DNA of 58,707 bases from Kaistella yonginensis. Its GTDB lineage: Bacteria > Bacteroidota > Bacteroidia > Flavobacteriales > Weeksellaceae. The notes under the pieces were generated by a model. The model was not told the DNA's origin. It saw nothing but the letters and a program-made list of their open reading frames with translations, and did not search any database. Position numbers and translations under genes: made by a program. Each line of letters starts with the position of its first letter. Within the stretch, counting starts at the first letter, position 1. The stretch is taken from assembly GCF_030409525.1 (NCBI RefSeq), contig NZ_JAUFQB010000054.1:1-58707 (forward strand), in the 5' to 3' direction. Shown here piece after piece: positions 34,750 through 43,715 of this stretch.

Positions 34750-35619
34750 ATGTCAGTAAAAAAAGTTCAAATGGTCGTTCAGCCCAAACCGGCCCATTTC
34801 GTTGGTGATGGTTTTCGGGTTCATAATTTTATTCCCAGCAATTTTAGTATGCAGAGAATGGATCAGTTTATTATGTTGGATTATAATTCAAAATTTAATT
34901 TCGGTGCCAGTTCTACGCCAAGAGGTGTTGGTGTTCACCCGCACCGCGGTTTTGAAACCGTAACAATTGCCTATCAAGGAAAAGTAGAACACCGCGATTC
35001 AGCTGGTGGCGGCGGCATTATTGGCGAAGGCGACATACAATGGATGACGGCTGCATCGGGTATTTTACATAAAGAATATCACGAAACCGAATGGGCAAAA
35101 TCAGGTGGGATTTTTCAAATGGTTCAGCTTTGGGTAAACCTTCCCGCCAAAGACAAAATGAATAAACCCCAATACCAAGCGATTGCATATGCAAACTTGA
35201 AAACCATTGATTTAGGAAGTAATGGTCATCTTGAATTAATTGCAGGAAATTATCAAGAGCAACAAGGCCCGGCAACTACTTTCAGCCCCGTTCATTTGAT
35301 GAATGCCAAATTAAAATTAGGTGGGAAAGCCGATTTTAATTATCCTGCAAAATACAACACTGCCGCTTTAGTTATTGAAGGAAATGTCATCATTAATAAA
35401 GAAGAAGCGGTACCTACCGATCATTTTGCTGTTTTTGAAAATAGTGGTGAGACCTTCACCATAGAAGCAACTGAAGATAGCGTAGTTTTAATTTTAAGCG
35501 GTGAACCCCTACATGAACCTATCGCAAGCCATGGACCTTTTGTCATGAATACCCGGCAGGAAATCATGCAAGCTTTTGATGATTACAATACAGGAAAATT
35601 CGGTTATCTAGAAGATTAA
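34750..35619 (+). CDS. Pirin family protein (first of two)
   Basis: A 289-residue bicupin. The metal ligands are in the N-terminal cupin: GVHPHRGFETVTI (two His), then GILHKEYHE (His, Glu). Some bacterial pirins oxidise quercetin, others have regulatory roles. A start at 34738 (four codons upstream) is possible but would leave only about 5 nt of leader. It is followed by a second pirin gene of different sequence. Confidence 0.88.
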   Translation: MSVKKVQMVVQPKPAHFVGDGFRVHNFIPSNFSMQRMDQFIMLDYNSKFNFGASSTPRGVGVHPHRGFETVTIAYQGKVEHRDSAGGGGIIGEGDIQWMTAASGILHKEYHETEWAKSGGIFQMVQLWVNLPAKDKMNKPQYQAIAYANLKTIDLGSNGHLELIAGNYQEQQGPATTFSPVHLMNAKLKLGGKADFNYPAKYNTAALVIEGNVIINKEEAVPTDHFAVFENSGETFTIEATEDSVVLILSGEPLHEPIASHGPFVMNTRQEIMQAFDDYNTGKFGYLED

Positions 35620-35714
35620 AGTTTAAAAAAAAAGTCTGATTTTTTCATTTTAAATTTCATTAAATTTAGATTCTGATTCAAATAAAATTCAAATAATCCT
35701 TAAAAATTAATAGT

Positions 35715-36620
35715 ATGATGTCGAATATTGGCTTAATTATAGAAGAAAAACCCGCAGATATTGGCAACTTTTTAGTGGGTCGCTTACTGCCATTTCGTGA
35801 AAAACGGGCGGTTGGACCTTTTGTTTTCATTGATCACATGGGTCCGGCGGCATTAAAAGATTACCAAAATATGGATGTCCCGCCTCATCCGCACATCGGG
35901 TTATCTACTTTAACGTATCTTTTTGAAGGTGCAATTATGCATCGCGATAGTTTGGGCAGCACGATTGAAATCAAGCCTGGCGCGGTGAACTTTATGACGG
36001 CAGGAAAAGGGGTTGTACATTCCGAAAGAACGCCCGATTATTTGAGAACAACGGATAAAAATCTTCACGGATTTCAAATCTGGATTGGCCTGCCGAAACA
36101 CATGGAACAGTCTGAGCCCACTTTTCATCATACCGAAGCACACGAAATCCCAACTTGGGAAGAAAACGGAATTCAGTATAAATTAATAGCAGGTGAACTT
36201 CAGGAACTCCAATCTCCAGTGCCAACCCATTCTAAATTATTTTTTCTTGAAATTAAAAGTAAAGAAGCGCAGAAACTCAATATCGGCGAAGCTTTATTTG
36301 GTGAAGTTGCGATGTATGTTTTAGATGGAAATGTACATATCGAAGGAAATCAATACGGTGGCAAGCAATTACTGGTTGCAAAAAACGCAAAACTCTGCGA
36401 ATTTGAGATCGGAGAAAATACAACCGTATATCTTTTTGGTGGTGAACCTTTTGAGGAAGAACGTTTTATTTTCTGGAATTTCGTCAATTCAGATAAAGAA
36501 CTCATCGAACAGGCAAAACAAAATTGGTTTGATCAAAATGAAGATGCGTTCCCAAAAGTTCCGGGCGATGATCAGGAATATATCCCACTGCCGAGAGCAA
36601 TATTAAAAGGAAAACAATAA
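35715..36620 (+). CDS. Pirin family protein (second of two)
   Basis: A 301-residue bicupin with the metal site VPPHPHIGLSTLT and GKGVVHSERTP. It differs clearly from the first pirin, so the pair is not a recent duplication. An alternative ATG is one codon downstream. It is co-directional with the OsmC gene (21 bp gap) and the small GNAT, so these three probably form an operon. Confidence 0.88.
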   Translation: MMSNIGLIIEEKPADIGNFLVGRLLPFREKRAVGPFVFIDHMGPAALKDYQNMDVPPHPHIGLSTLTYLFEGAIMHRDSLGSTIEIKPGAVNFMTAGKGVVHSERTPDYLRTTDKNLHGFQIWIGLPKHMEQSEPTFHHTEAHEIPTWEENGIQYKLIAGELQELQSPVPTHSKLFFLEIKSKEAQKLNIGEALFGEVAMYVLDGNVHIEGNQYGGKQLLVAKNAKLCEFEIGENTTVYLFGGEPFEEERFIFWNFVNSDKELIEQAKQNWFDQNEDAFPKVPGDDQEYIPLPRAILKGKQ

Positions 36621-36641
36621 ACAATTTATTAGAATTAAATA

Positions 36642-37046
36642 ATGGCAGTTACCGTAAAAGCAAGTTTAGGAAGACAAAAATATTACACCGAAGTTACCGC
36701 TGGAGAAAATACCATCATTACCGATGAACCCGTGAGCGCTGGTGGCGAAAATAAAGGTTTCAACCCTTACGAAATCATGGCAACTTCTTTGGCGAGCTGT
36801 ACGGCAGCCACTTTAAGAATGTATATCAATCGGAAAAAGTGGGACGTTGAAAAAATTAATGTAGAAGTTATACTGGAGAATTACCCACAAACCAAAACGA
36901 CCATTTTTGAAAGAAACATCAGTTATGACGAAGCAAAGCTAAATGCTGACCAACTGGCGCGCTTGCATACCATCGCAGAGCGGTGCCCCATTCATAAAAT
37001 ACTTCACGGAAATATAGAAATTAACACAAAATTTACAGAATCATGA
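36642..37046 (+). CDS. OsmC family protein
   Basis: A 134-residue thiol peroxidase-like protein. The two family cysteines are Cys53 (LASCTAATLRMY) and Cys115 (ERCPIHKIL), which reduce organic hydroperoxides in characterised OsmC/Ohr proteins. The small size and the SCTA/RCPI motifs put it in the general OsmC group. Its last codons overlap the GNAT gene by 4 bp (ATGA). Confidence 0.9.
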   Translation: MAVTVKASLGRQKYYTEVTAGENTIITDEPVSAGGENKGFNPYEIMATSLASCTAATLRMYINRKKWDVEKINVEVILENYPQTKTTIFERNISYDEAKLNADQLARLHTIAERCPIHKILHGNIEINTKFTES

Positions 37047-37327
37047 CAGAAATCAAACACCTCAACAACGAAAAAAACGGCACCTTCGAAATTTATTTTG
37101 ACGGAGAAAAAGCTGGTGAAATGACCTACAAATGGGCTGGGAAAGACAAATTCATCATCGATAATACCGAGGTTGACAAAGCTTTCGGCGGAAAAGGTTT
37201 AGCAAAAGAACTGGTATTTGCAGGTGCAGCATATGCGCGCGAAAACAGCAAAAAAATCATCCCACTTTGCCCGTATGCAAAAGCGACCTTCGAGAAATAT
37301 GAAGAATTGCAGGATCTGCTTTTCTAA
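37043..37327 (+). CDS. Small GNAT-type acetyltransferase (YjdJ-like)
   Basis: A 94-residue minimal GNAT of the N-acetyltransferase-like type: FIIDNTEVDKAFGGKGLAKELV binds acetyl-CoA and IIPLCPYAKATFEKYEE is the conserved C-terminal motif of this short family. Start overlaps the OsmC stop (ATGA). The substrate is unknown. Confidence 0.85.
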   Translation: MTEIKHLNNEKNGTFEIYFDGEKAGEMTYKWAGKDKFIIDNTEVDKAFGGKGLAKELVFAGAAYARENSKKIIPLCPYAKATFEKYEELQDLLF

Positions 37328-37376
37328 AACAAAACCACTGGTTCTGTGGGAATTAAATATCCTTCAAAATCTAGAC

Positions 37377-37406
37377 AAACAGCTAATTATTTGGCTGTTT
37401 TTTTAT
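37377..37406 (+). terminator. Terminator of the pirin-OsmC-GNAT unit
   Basis: AAACAGC and GCTGTTT pair around a 9-10 nt loop, followed by TTTTTTTATT. Confidence 0.75.
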
Positions 37407-37514
37407 TGGTAATGAAATCCCTCAATATCTTGCTTATTTGTAAAATTTAAATGAATTATTTAAAACAAATAACCGTTTTAGACAAAATAAATAACTATTT
37501 GAGGTTATAATCCC

Positions 37515-37522
37515 TAACTTTG
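37515..37522 (+). promoter_or_regulatory. Promoter -7 element (TAACTTTG) of the catalase gene
   Basis: TAACTTTG lies 21 nt upstream of the catalase ATG. The AT-rich region before it contains CAAATA/TATTTG dyads that could be an operator, but no peroxide-regulator box is certain. Confidence 0.5.
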
Positions 37523-37543
37523 ATTCATTAAAAAAAATGAATA

Positions 37544-39055
37544 ATGGAAGACAAGAAAAAACTCACGAGACAAACCGGAGCACCAGTTCCAGACAATCAA
37601 AACGTACAAACGGCGGGACAAAGAGGACCAATGCTGATGCAGGATTATTGGTTTCTAGAAAAAATGGCCAACTTTGATAGAGAAGTTATTCCGGAAAGAA
37701 GAATGCACGCAAAAGGTTCTGGCGCATTCGGAACTTTTACAGTTACGCACGATATTTCAAAATATACGAAAGCCCATATTTTTAGCGAAATCGGTAAAAA
37801 AACAGAAATGTTTGCACGATTTTCTACCGTTGCCGGAGAACGTGGAGCAGCCGATGCAGAAAGAGATATTCGTGGTTTTGCCCTAAAATTTTATACCGAT
37901 GAAGGAATTTGGGATTTGGTAGGAAATAATACACCGGTTTTCTTTTTCCGTGATCCAATGAAATTTCCAGATTTGAATCACGCTGTAAAACGCGATCCAA
38001 AAACCAATATGCGGGATGCCAACAACAATTGGGACTTCTGGACTTTGCTTCCTGAAGCGATGCATCAATTAACAATATTGATGAGTGATCGTGGCATTCC
38101 CAACGGATATCGTCACATGCACGGTTTTGGAAGTCATACCTACAGTTTTTTGAATAAAGATAATACCAGACATTGGGTGAAATTTCACTTCATCACGCAA
38201 CAAGGTATCGAGAATTTATCAGATGAAGAAGCCGGAAAATTAATCGCGATGGACAGAGAATCTTCTCAACGTGATTTATTTGACAACATTGAAAAAGGAA
38301 ATTTCCCAAAATGGAAAATGGCAATTCAAATAATGACGGAAGAAGAAGCCAAAACCTATCGTTTTCATCCATTTGATTTGACCAAAATTTGGTCCAAAAA
38401 AGATTTTCCTTTAATAGAAGTTGGCGAATTTGAACTCAACAAAAATGCAGAAAATTATTTTGCAGATGTTGAGCAAGCCGCCTTTAATCCTACGAATATT
38501 GTACCCGGAATTGGTTTTTCACCAGACAAAATGTTGCAGGGAAGATTGTTTTCTTATGGCGATGCACAACGTTACAGATTGGGTGTTAATCATTATCAAA
38601 TCCCGGTAAACAAGCCAAGATGCCCGTATCACGCTTTTCACAGAGATGGGCAAATGCGCGTAGATGGAAATTATGGCGCAACAAAACACTATGAACCAAA
38701 CAGTTATGGAGAATGGCAGGAGCAACCTTCTGCAAAAGAACCGCCTTTAGAATTATCTGGAGACGCTTATGCACACAATTTCCGAGATGATGATGAAGAT
38801 TATTTCACGCAACCGGGAGATTTATTCCGCATCATCAAAGCAGATGGAAAGCAAGATTTGCTTTTCAAAAATACTGCAGCAAATGTAGGTGGCGCAGAAA
38901 AATTCATTCAAATTCGCCACATCAGAAATTGCTACAAAGCCGATCCAGAATATGGAGTAGGTGTTGCAACTGCTTTGGGATTAAGCATGGAGGAAGTCAA
39001 TAATTTTGATCTAACGCCTTATGATCAATGGGCGCCAAAACCAACGCAACCGTAA
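37544..39055 (+). CDS. Monofunctional haem catalase
   Basis: Breaks down hydrogen peroxide. The 503-residue product is a small-subunit (clade 3-like) catalase: active-site signature [20 protein letters not shown] with catalytic His55, Asn near 129 ([11 protein letters not shown]) and the haem-ligand Tyr near 338 in [14 protein letters not shown]. It is complete, with a strong terminator. It fits the neighbouring OsmC, pirin and efflux genes. Confidence 0.96.
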   Translation: MEDKKKLTRQTGAPVPDNQNVQTAGQRGPMLMQDYWFLEKMANFDREVIPERRMHAKGSGAFGTFTVTHDISKYTKAHIFSEIGKKTEMFARFSTVAGERGAADAERDIRGFALKFYTDEGIWDLVGNNTPVFFFRDPMKFPDLNHAVKRDPKTNMRDANNNWDFWTLLPEAMHQLTILMSDRGIPNGYRHMHGFGSHTYSFLNKDNTRHWVKFHFITQQGIENLSDEEAGKLIAMDRESSQRDLFDNIEKGNFPKWKMAIQIMTEEEAKTYRFHPFDLTKIWSKKDFPLIEVGEFELNKNAENYFADVEQAAFNPTNIVPGIGFSPDKMLQGRLFSYGDAQRYRLGVNHYQIPVNKPRCPYHAFHRDGQMRVDGNYGATKHYEPNSYGEWQEQPSAKEPPLELSGDAYAHNFRDDDEDYFTQPGDLFRIIKADGKQDLLFKNTAANVGGAEKFIQIRHIRNCYKADPEYGVGVATALGLSMEEVNNFDLTPYDQWAPKPTQP

Positions 39056-39069
39056 AACCATTTTAATAG

Positions 39070-39102
39070 AAAGTGAGAAATTAAGTTTCTCACTTTTTTT
39101 TA
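39070..39102 (+). terminator. Terminator of the catalase gene
   Basis: AAAGTGAGAAA pairs with TTTCTCACTTT around a 5-nt loop, followed by a run of eight T. Confidence 0.85.
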
Positions 39103-39133
39103 TACATTTAGGCTCTAAATTAAAAAAAACAAA

Positions 39134-39706
39134 ATGACAAAAGGAAGGTTAGAGGCTTTCAGCGACGGTGTTCTTGCGATTATTATTACAATCATGGTGC
39201 TGGCTCTGCAGGTGCCAAACGGTGATACTTTTGCCGATTTAAAACCTACATTCTTCAAATTTCTTTCTTATATTTTCAGTTTTATTTATGTCGGTATTTA
39301 CTGGAATAATCACCACCATTTGTTTCAAGCGGTGAAGAATGTAAATGGTAAAATTTTATGGGCAAACCTTCATTTGTTATTTTGGCTGTCGATTCTACCG
39401 TTTGCCACGGCCTGGATGGGCGAAAACAATTTCACCAAAAATCCAGTGGCTTTATACGGATTGATTTTACTCATGTGTGCCATTGCTTTTAATATTCTAG
39501 AGAAATTCTGCGTACAGGGTGAAGGCAAAGATTCGGTGATCGCAAAAGCGCTGACTTCGACTTTAAAAGAGAAATTATCTATTGTTTTTTACAGCCTCGG
39601 TATTTTGCTTTCTTTTGTATTTCCCATTGGCGGCGTGGTAATTTATTATATAGTGGCTTTGATGTGGATTATTCCGGATCTTCGAATTGAAAAAACTTTA
39701 GAATAA
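39134..39706 (+). CDS. TMEM175 family potassium channel-like protein
   Basis: A 190-residue membrane protein with about six hydrophobic segments. The N-terminal RLEAFSDGVLAIIITIMVLAL carries the FSD motif of the bacterial TMEM175/DUF1211 channels, whose first helix lines the pore. Length fits the single-repeat bacterial type that works as a tetramer. Confidence 0.88.
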   Translation: MTKGRLEAFSDGVLAIIITIMVLALQVPNGDTFADLKPTFFKFLSYIFSFIYVGIYWNNHHHLFQAVKNVNGKILWANLHLLFWLSILPFATAWMGENNFTKNPVALYGLILLMCAIAFNILEKFCVQGEGKDSVIAKALTSTLKEKLSIVFYSLGILLSFVFPIGGVVIYYIVALMWIIPDLRIEKTLE

Positions 39707-39769
39707 GTCGCGGCGCGTGTAATTAAGCTATTCGGGGATGATGAACGTGCTATCATTTTTTATATTGAT

Positions 39770-39801
39770 AACCTTTCAGTGGAAACGCTGAAAGGTTTTT
39801 A
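39770..39801 (+). terminator. Terminator of the TMEM175-like gene
   Basis: AACCTTTCAG pairs with CTGAAAGGTT, followed by TTTTATTTC. Confidence 0.8.
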
Positions 39802-39964
39802 TTTCCTGAATTTGATAAGTAGCAAAAATCTGCGCGCCGACCTGAATTTTCGCTTACTCAACAACACCATTCACCCCTTTTTATTTGCATAAAATCCATA
39901 TCGTAAAGCTAAAAGATTGGGAACGGAGGGCGGATAAAGGCGCCCAAATGAATGAGAAAAAAAC

Positions 39965-39972
39965 TATATTTG
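39965..39972 (+). promoter_or_regulatory. Promoter -7 element (TATATTTG) that fixes the symporter start
   Basis: TATATTTG is 17 nt upstream of the ATG at 39990. It lies inside the upstream extension of the open frame, so the earlier in-frame ATGs at 39885 and 39948 would not be transcribed from it. Confidence 0.6.
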
Positions 39973-39989
39973 TTCCTAAATTTTTAAAA

Positions 39990-41567
39990 ATGAACACAGG
40001 AACGATTTTGCTTTTATTTGTTTTCGCCTATTTTATCGGCCTTTTGGTCATCTCTTATATTACGAGTAGAAATGCGGATAACCAGTCTTTTTTTATCGGG
40101 AACAAAAAAAGTAAGTGGTGGTTGGTGGCCTTCGGGATGATCGGCACGAGTTTGAGTGGCGTGACTTTTATTTCGGTGCCGGGCACGGTGGGCAAGATGA
40201 CGGCGGGCGATTATCCGTTCGGTGGGTTTGAATATTATATGCTGGTGATCGGCTTTTTTATTGGTTATTTCATCGTCGCATTTGTTTTGCTGCCGCTTTA
40301 CTATAAAATGAATCTGACCTCAATTTACACCTATTTGGGTCGACGTTTTAATGTGGAAGCACATAAAATCGGCTCATTATTTTTCATTATTTCACGTTCG
40401 ATTGGGGCAACAGCTCGGTTATTTCTCGTTGTTAATGTTTTGCAGATTTTTCTTTTGGAAGGTTTGGGCATTCCATTTTGGGTGACGGCAGCGGTGATTT
40501 TGTTAATGGTTTTGCTCTACACTTTTGAAGGTGGTGTAAAGACGATTGTGATTACCGATACGCTGCAAACTTCTTTTATGATTATCAGTTTAATTGGCTG
40601 TATTGTCTATATTTTGTCGAATTTGAATCTTTCTGCAGCAGAAGCCTACACGGTTTTGGCGGCGAACGATTATACGCATTTCATTAATTTCGATCTGAAT
40701 TCTAAGACTTTTTTCCTGAAAACCATTTTGGGTGGAATGTTTATTACGATCGCCATGACGGGCTTGGATCAGGAAATGATGCAGAAAAATATCTCGGTGG
40801 ATAATCTGCACAACTCAAAAAAGAATATGCTGACTTTTGCCGTGACCTTGCTTGTTGTGAATTTGGCCTTCTTATTTTTGGGTGGACTTCTTTATCTTTT
40901 TTCCATGGAAAATGGTGCTGAATATGGTCAAATTGTGAACATGGTCAATGGTCAAGAAAGCATCAGCAATGTTTTTGGATTTAAAGATCCGGCCACGGGC
41001 GTAATCAACAATATGATGGGCGATGATTTATTTCCGGCCCTTTCGCTGCAAGGATATTTCCCGTTATTTATTGCGGTAATTTTTATTATCGGTTTAATCT
41101 CTGCGCTCTTTCCCTCGGCTGATGGCGCCCTCACAGCGGTTACGAGTTCGTACTGCGTAGATTTATTGAACATGAACGAAAATCAAGAAAAAACAGAAAA
41201 AGAAAAGAAAAGATTGCGCATGAAAGTTCACTTGGTTTTCACGGTTATTTTCTTTGTTTTGATCATGGTTTTTAAAGCCATCAATGATAAATCGATCGTC
41301 TATTTAATTATGGAGGTTGCCGGTTACACCTACGGACCACTTCTGGGCCTATTTGCGTTCGGAATTTTAACCAAGTTCCAGATTGTAAAAAAGTACGGCA
41401 TTCTGGTCGTCACTTTGGTTTCACCGGTTTTAACTTATTTTTTAAATTACGTGGTAACGCACAACAGCGCTTACAAAATCGGTGTGGAGTTGATCATTAT
41501 TAATGGATTGCTGACTTTTATTGGGTTGTGGTTGATTCGGAGTAAGGGTTTGAAAGTGGTGAAGTAA
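39990..41567 (+). CDS. Sodium:solute symporter family protein
   Basis: A 525-residue transporter with about 13-14 hydrophobic helices of the LeuT fold. The family signs are the N-terminal GTILLLFVFAYFIGLL, GMIGTSLSGVTFISVPG (helix with the sodium site) and a C-terminal helical core. It moves a small solute with sodium; the substrate is not evident. Start chosen at 39990 because the promoter -7 box precedes it and the helix begins there. Confidence 0.9.
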   Translation: MNTGTILLLFVFAYFIGLLVISYITSRNADNQSFFIGNKKSKWWLVAFGMIGTSLSGVTFISVPGTVGKMTAGDYPFGGFEYYMLVIGFFIGYFIVAFVLLPLYYKMNLTSIYTYLGRRFNVEAHKIGSLFFIISRSIGATARLFLVVNVLQIFLLEGLGIPFWVTAAVILLMVLLYTFEGGVKTIVITDTLQTSFMIISLIGCIVYILSNLNLSAAEAYTVLAANDYTHFINFDLNSKTFFLKTILGGMFITIAMTGLDQEMMQKNISVDNLHNSKKNMLTFAVTLLVVNLAFLFLGGLLYLFSMENGAEYGQIVNMVNGQESISNVFGFKDPATGVINNMMGDDLFPALSLQGYFPLFIAVIFIIGLISALFPSADGALTAVTSSYCVDLLNMNENQEKTEKEKKRLRMKVHLVFTVIFFVLIMVFKAINDKSIVYLIMEVAGYTYGPLLGLFAFGILTKFQIVKKYGILVVTLVSPVLTYFLNYVVTHNSAYKIGVELIIINGLLTFIGLWLIRSKGLKVVK

Positions 41568-41575
41568 TGGAGATA

Positions 41576-41666
41576 AACTTTGTCAAAGATTTTTAACTTT
41601 GACAAAGTGAGAACGCACAACACTTTGTCAAAGTTTTCTGCGGTGTGATTGTACTTTGACAAAGTT
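41576..41666. repeat. Four tandem copies of a CTTTGWCAAAG palindrome
   Basis: AACTTTGTCAAAG (41577), AACTTTGACAAAGT (41595), CACTTTGTCAAAGTT (41621) and TACTTTGACAAAGTTT (41652) form two alternating pairs in 90 bp between the symporter and SRPBCC genes. A degenerate copy is at 46632-46663. Confidence 0.75.
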
Positions 41667-41705
41667 TAATTTAAAAAGTTTTCCACAAGAATTTAATTTT
41701 TTTCT

Positions 41706-42180
41706 ATGCCCAAAATCCACCTTCAAACCATCATCAAAGCAAAAAAAAGAGTTGGTATTTGATCTTTCTCGAAGTGTAGATTTGCATTTACTTTCAACCA
41801 AAAAAACAAACGAAAAAGCCATCGCAGGAAAAACTTCCGGATTGATGGAATTGAATGATACCGTAACTTGGCGCGCAAAAAATCTTGGAATTTATCAAAA
41901 TTTAACATCCAAAATCACAGAATTTGAAAAGCCAAATTATTTCGTAGATGAAATGCTAAAAGGTGCTTTCAAAAGTTTTAAACATCGGCATTATTTCGAA
42001 GATCTAAACAATGGAACTTTGATGATAGATATTTTTGAATACCGATCTCCGCTTGGATTTCTGGGTAAATTGGCAAATAAATTATTTCTTAAAAAATATA
42101 TGACTTCATTTCTTATCGAAAGAAATAATGTGATTAAAGAAAGTGCAGAAAGTGAGAAATGGAAAGAAATATTAAAATAA
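41706..42180 (+). pseudogene. SRPBCC-family protein, frameshifted in an A8 tract
   Basis: A ligand-binding SRPBCC-type protein (about 157 residues). Reading from the ATG at 41706 gives MPKIHLQTIIKAKK and then stops after about 18 codons. In the +1 frame the rest is continuous and family-like (ELVFDLSRSVDLHLLSTKK, VTWRAKNLGIYQNLTSKI, SPLGFLGKLANKLFL). Removing one A from the A8 tract at 41741-41748 joins the two. An open frame upstream to 41656 exists in the second frame but has no family-like N-terminus. It could be a true pseudogene, phase variation or a sequencing error. Confidence 0.8.
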
Positions 42181-42219
42181 AAGTTTATCTTTATCTAATA
42201 AATTTAAAACCACAAAACC

Positions 42220-42747
42220 ATGAAAAAAGCCATTTTTCTACTCCTCATTTTTATCTCATTTTCCATCAATGCACAAGACAATTACGACCTTTCTACCTTA
42301 AGGATCGGACCCTTCAAATACGGAATGAAAGAAACCGATATGAGAAAAGTTGCCAATACCAAATTCAACAATGGAAAGGACAAATATGGCAATGAGGTCG
42401 CCATCGCAAATTACAATGGCGAAAAAATCGAAATCGCATTAAGTCAAATTTACGCCGGTGAAAATCAGCCAAGTGCCATTGGCATTTATAACCTTACCAC
42501 CAAAAGCCCAAAATTTAAAACCAAAAGCGGTATTGGTGTTGGAAGCACAAAAGATCAACTTTTAGATGCTTACAGAAATTATCCCAACTATTCTGTAAAC
42601 CAAATGTGGGACGAGAAAACCTCAAAAAAATCCACCACAGAAAGCTCCTTTACTTTATCCGATTCCGATTCCAACACCGAATTATTTTTCCGAATGATCA
42701 ATAATGTAGTGGTAGAAGTTACTGTGTATATCAATGAAGGTTGCTAA
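42220..42747 (+). CDS. Hypothetical secreted protein (175 aa)
   Basis: A clear signal peptide (FLLLIFISFSINAQ, about 1-19) followed by a ~155-residue domain of unknown type: LRIGPFKYGMKETDMRKV and GIGVGSTKDQLLDAYRNYPNYS suggest a lipoprotein-like or beta-rich secreted domain (the ...GVGSTKDQLL pattern is common to several small secreted families). The final residue region contains one Cys (NEGC). Not recognised. Confidence 0.7.
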   Translation: MKKAIFLLLIFISFSINAQDNYDLSTLRIGPFKYGMKETDMRKVANTKFNNGKDKYGNEVAIANYNGEKIEIALSQIYAGENQPSAIGIYNLTTKSPKFKTKSGIGVGSTKDQLLDAYRNYPNYSVNQMWDEKTSKKSTTESSFTLSDSDSNTELFFRMINNVVVEVTVYINEGC

Positions 42748-42852
42748 GCAACTCCAATTTTAAAACCAAAGATTCGGAACAAAACCCCGGATTTTTTCAT
42801 TTCCCAAACCCACCAAAAATTCGTAAATTCGTGAACTAATAAATCAACAATA

Positions 42853-43704
42853 ATGAGTAAATCTACTGAAGAGCTGAAATCTCTTACCACACAGATTAGA
42901 AGAGACATTTTAAGAATGGTTCACGCTGTAAATTCAGGTCATCCCGGCGGAAGCTTGGGCTGTACCGAATACTTCACCGCTTTGTACGGGAAAGTAATGA
43001 ACTACAAATTCCCTTTCACCATGGAAGGAAAAAACGACGATCTATTCTTCCTCTCCAACGGGCATATTTCGCCCGTATTCTACTCCACTTTAGCGAGATT
43101 CGATTTTTTCCCGGTAGCAGAACTGGCCACATTTAGAAAATTGGGAACCAGATTGCAAGGTCACCCAACTACGCACGATCAACTTCCCGGCGTTCGGATC
43201 GCTTCTGGCTCTTTGGGTCAAGGTTTATCCGTTGCGATTGGAGCAGCATTAGGTAAAAAATTAGACGGTGATGCAAATCTTGTTTACGTTTTACAAGGCG
43301 ATGGCGAATTACAAGAAGGCCAGAATTGGGAAGCATTTATGTATGCCGCGGCAAACAACGTAGATAACCTCATTACCACCATCGATTACAATGGTCGGCA
43401 GATTGATGGCGATACCGATGATGTTTTAGACCTCGGAGATTTACACGCAAAAATGGAAGCCTTTGGTTGGACTGTTTTGAATGAAAAAAACGGAAACGAT
43501 CTGGAAGCCGTCATCGCCATTCTTGAAAGAGCAAAAGCCGAGACTGGCAAAGGAAAACCCGTGTGTATTTTGTTACATACCGAAATGGGCTACGGAGTCG
43601 ATTTTATGACCGGAACACACGCGTGGCACGGCAAAGCACCGAATGATGAGCAACTAGCAACTGCTTTCAAGCAGTTGTATTTAGAAGCTGCTTCAGATTA
43701 TTAA
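42853..43704 (+). CDS. Transketolase N-terminal subunit
   Basis: The first half of a split transketolase: thiamine diphosphate-binding domain with GDGELQEGQNWEA...NNVDNLITTIDYNGRQIDG (about 149-180), and the substrate segment GSLGQGLSVAIGAALG. With the C-terminal subunit at 44869 it would form the pentose-phosphate pathway transketolase. 283 residues fit the known N-subunit. A secreted-protein gene (43716-44867) lies between the halves. Confidence 0.93.
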   Translation: MSKSTEELKSLTTQIRRDILRMVHAVNSGHPGGSLGCTEYFTALYGKVMNYKFPFTMEGKNDDLFFLSNGHISPVFYSTLARFDFFPVAELATFRKLGTRLQGHPTTHDQLPGVRIASGSLGQGLSVAIGAALGKKLDGDANLVYVLQGDGELQEGQNWEAFMYAAANNVDNLITTIDYNGRQIDGDTDDVLDLGDLHAKMEAFGWTVLNEKNGNDLEAVIAILERAKAETGKGKPVCILLHTEMGYGVDFMTGTHAWHGKAPNDEQLATAFKQLYLEAASDY

Positions 43705-43715
43705 CCAGAATAAAA

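Noticed and set aside
39885..39989. Longer N-terminus for the sodium:solute symporter
   Set aside because: The extension is polar, unlike the family, and a TATATTTG promoter box lies within it.
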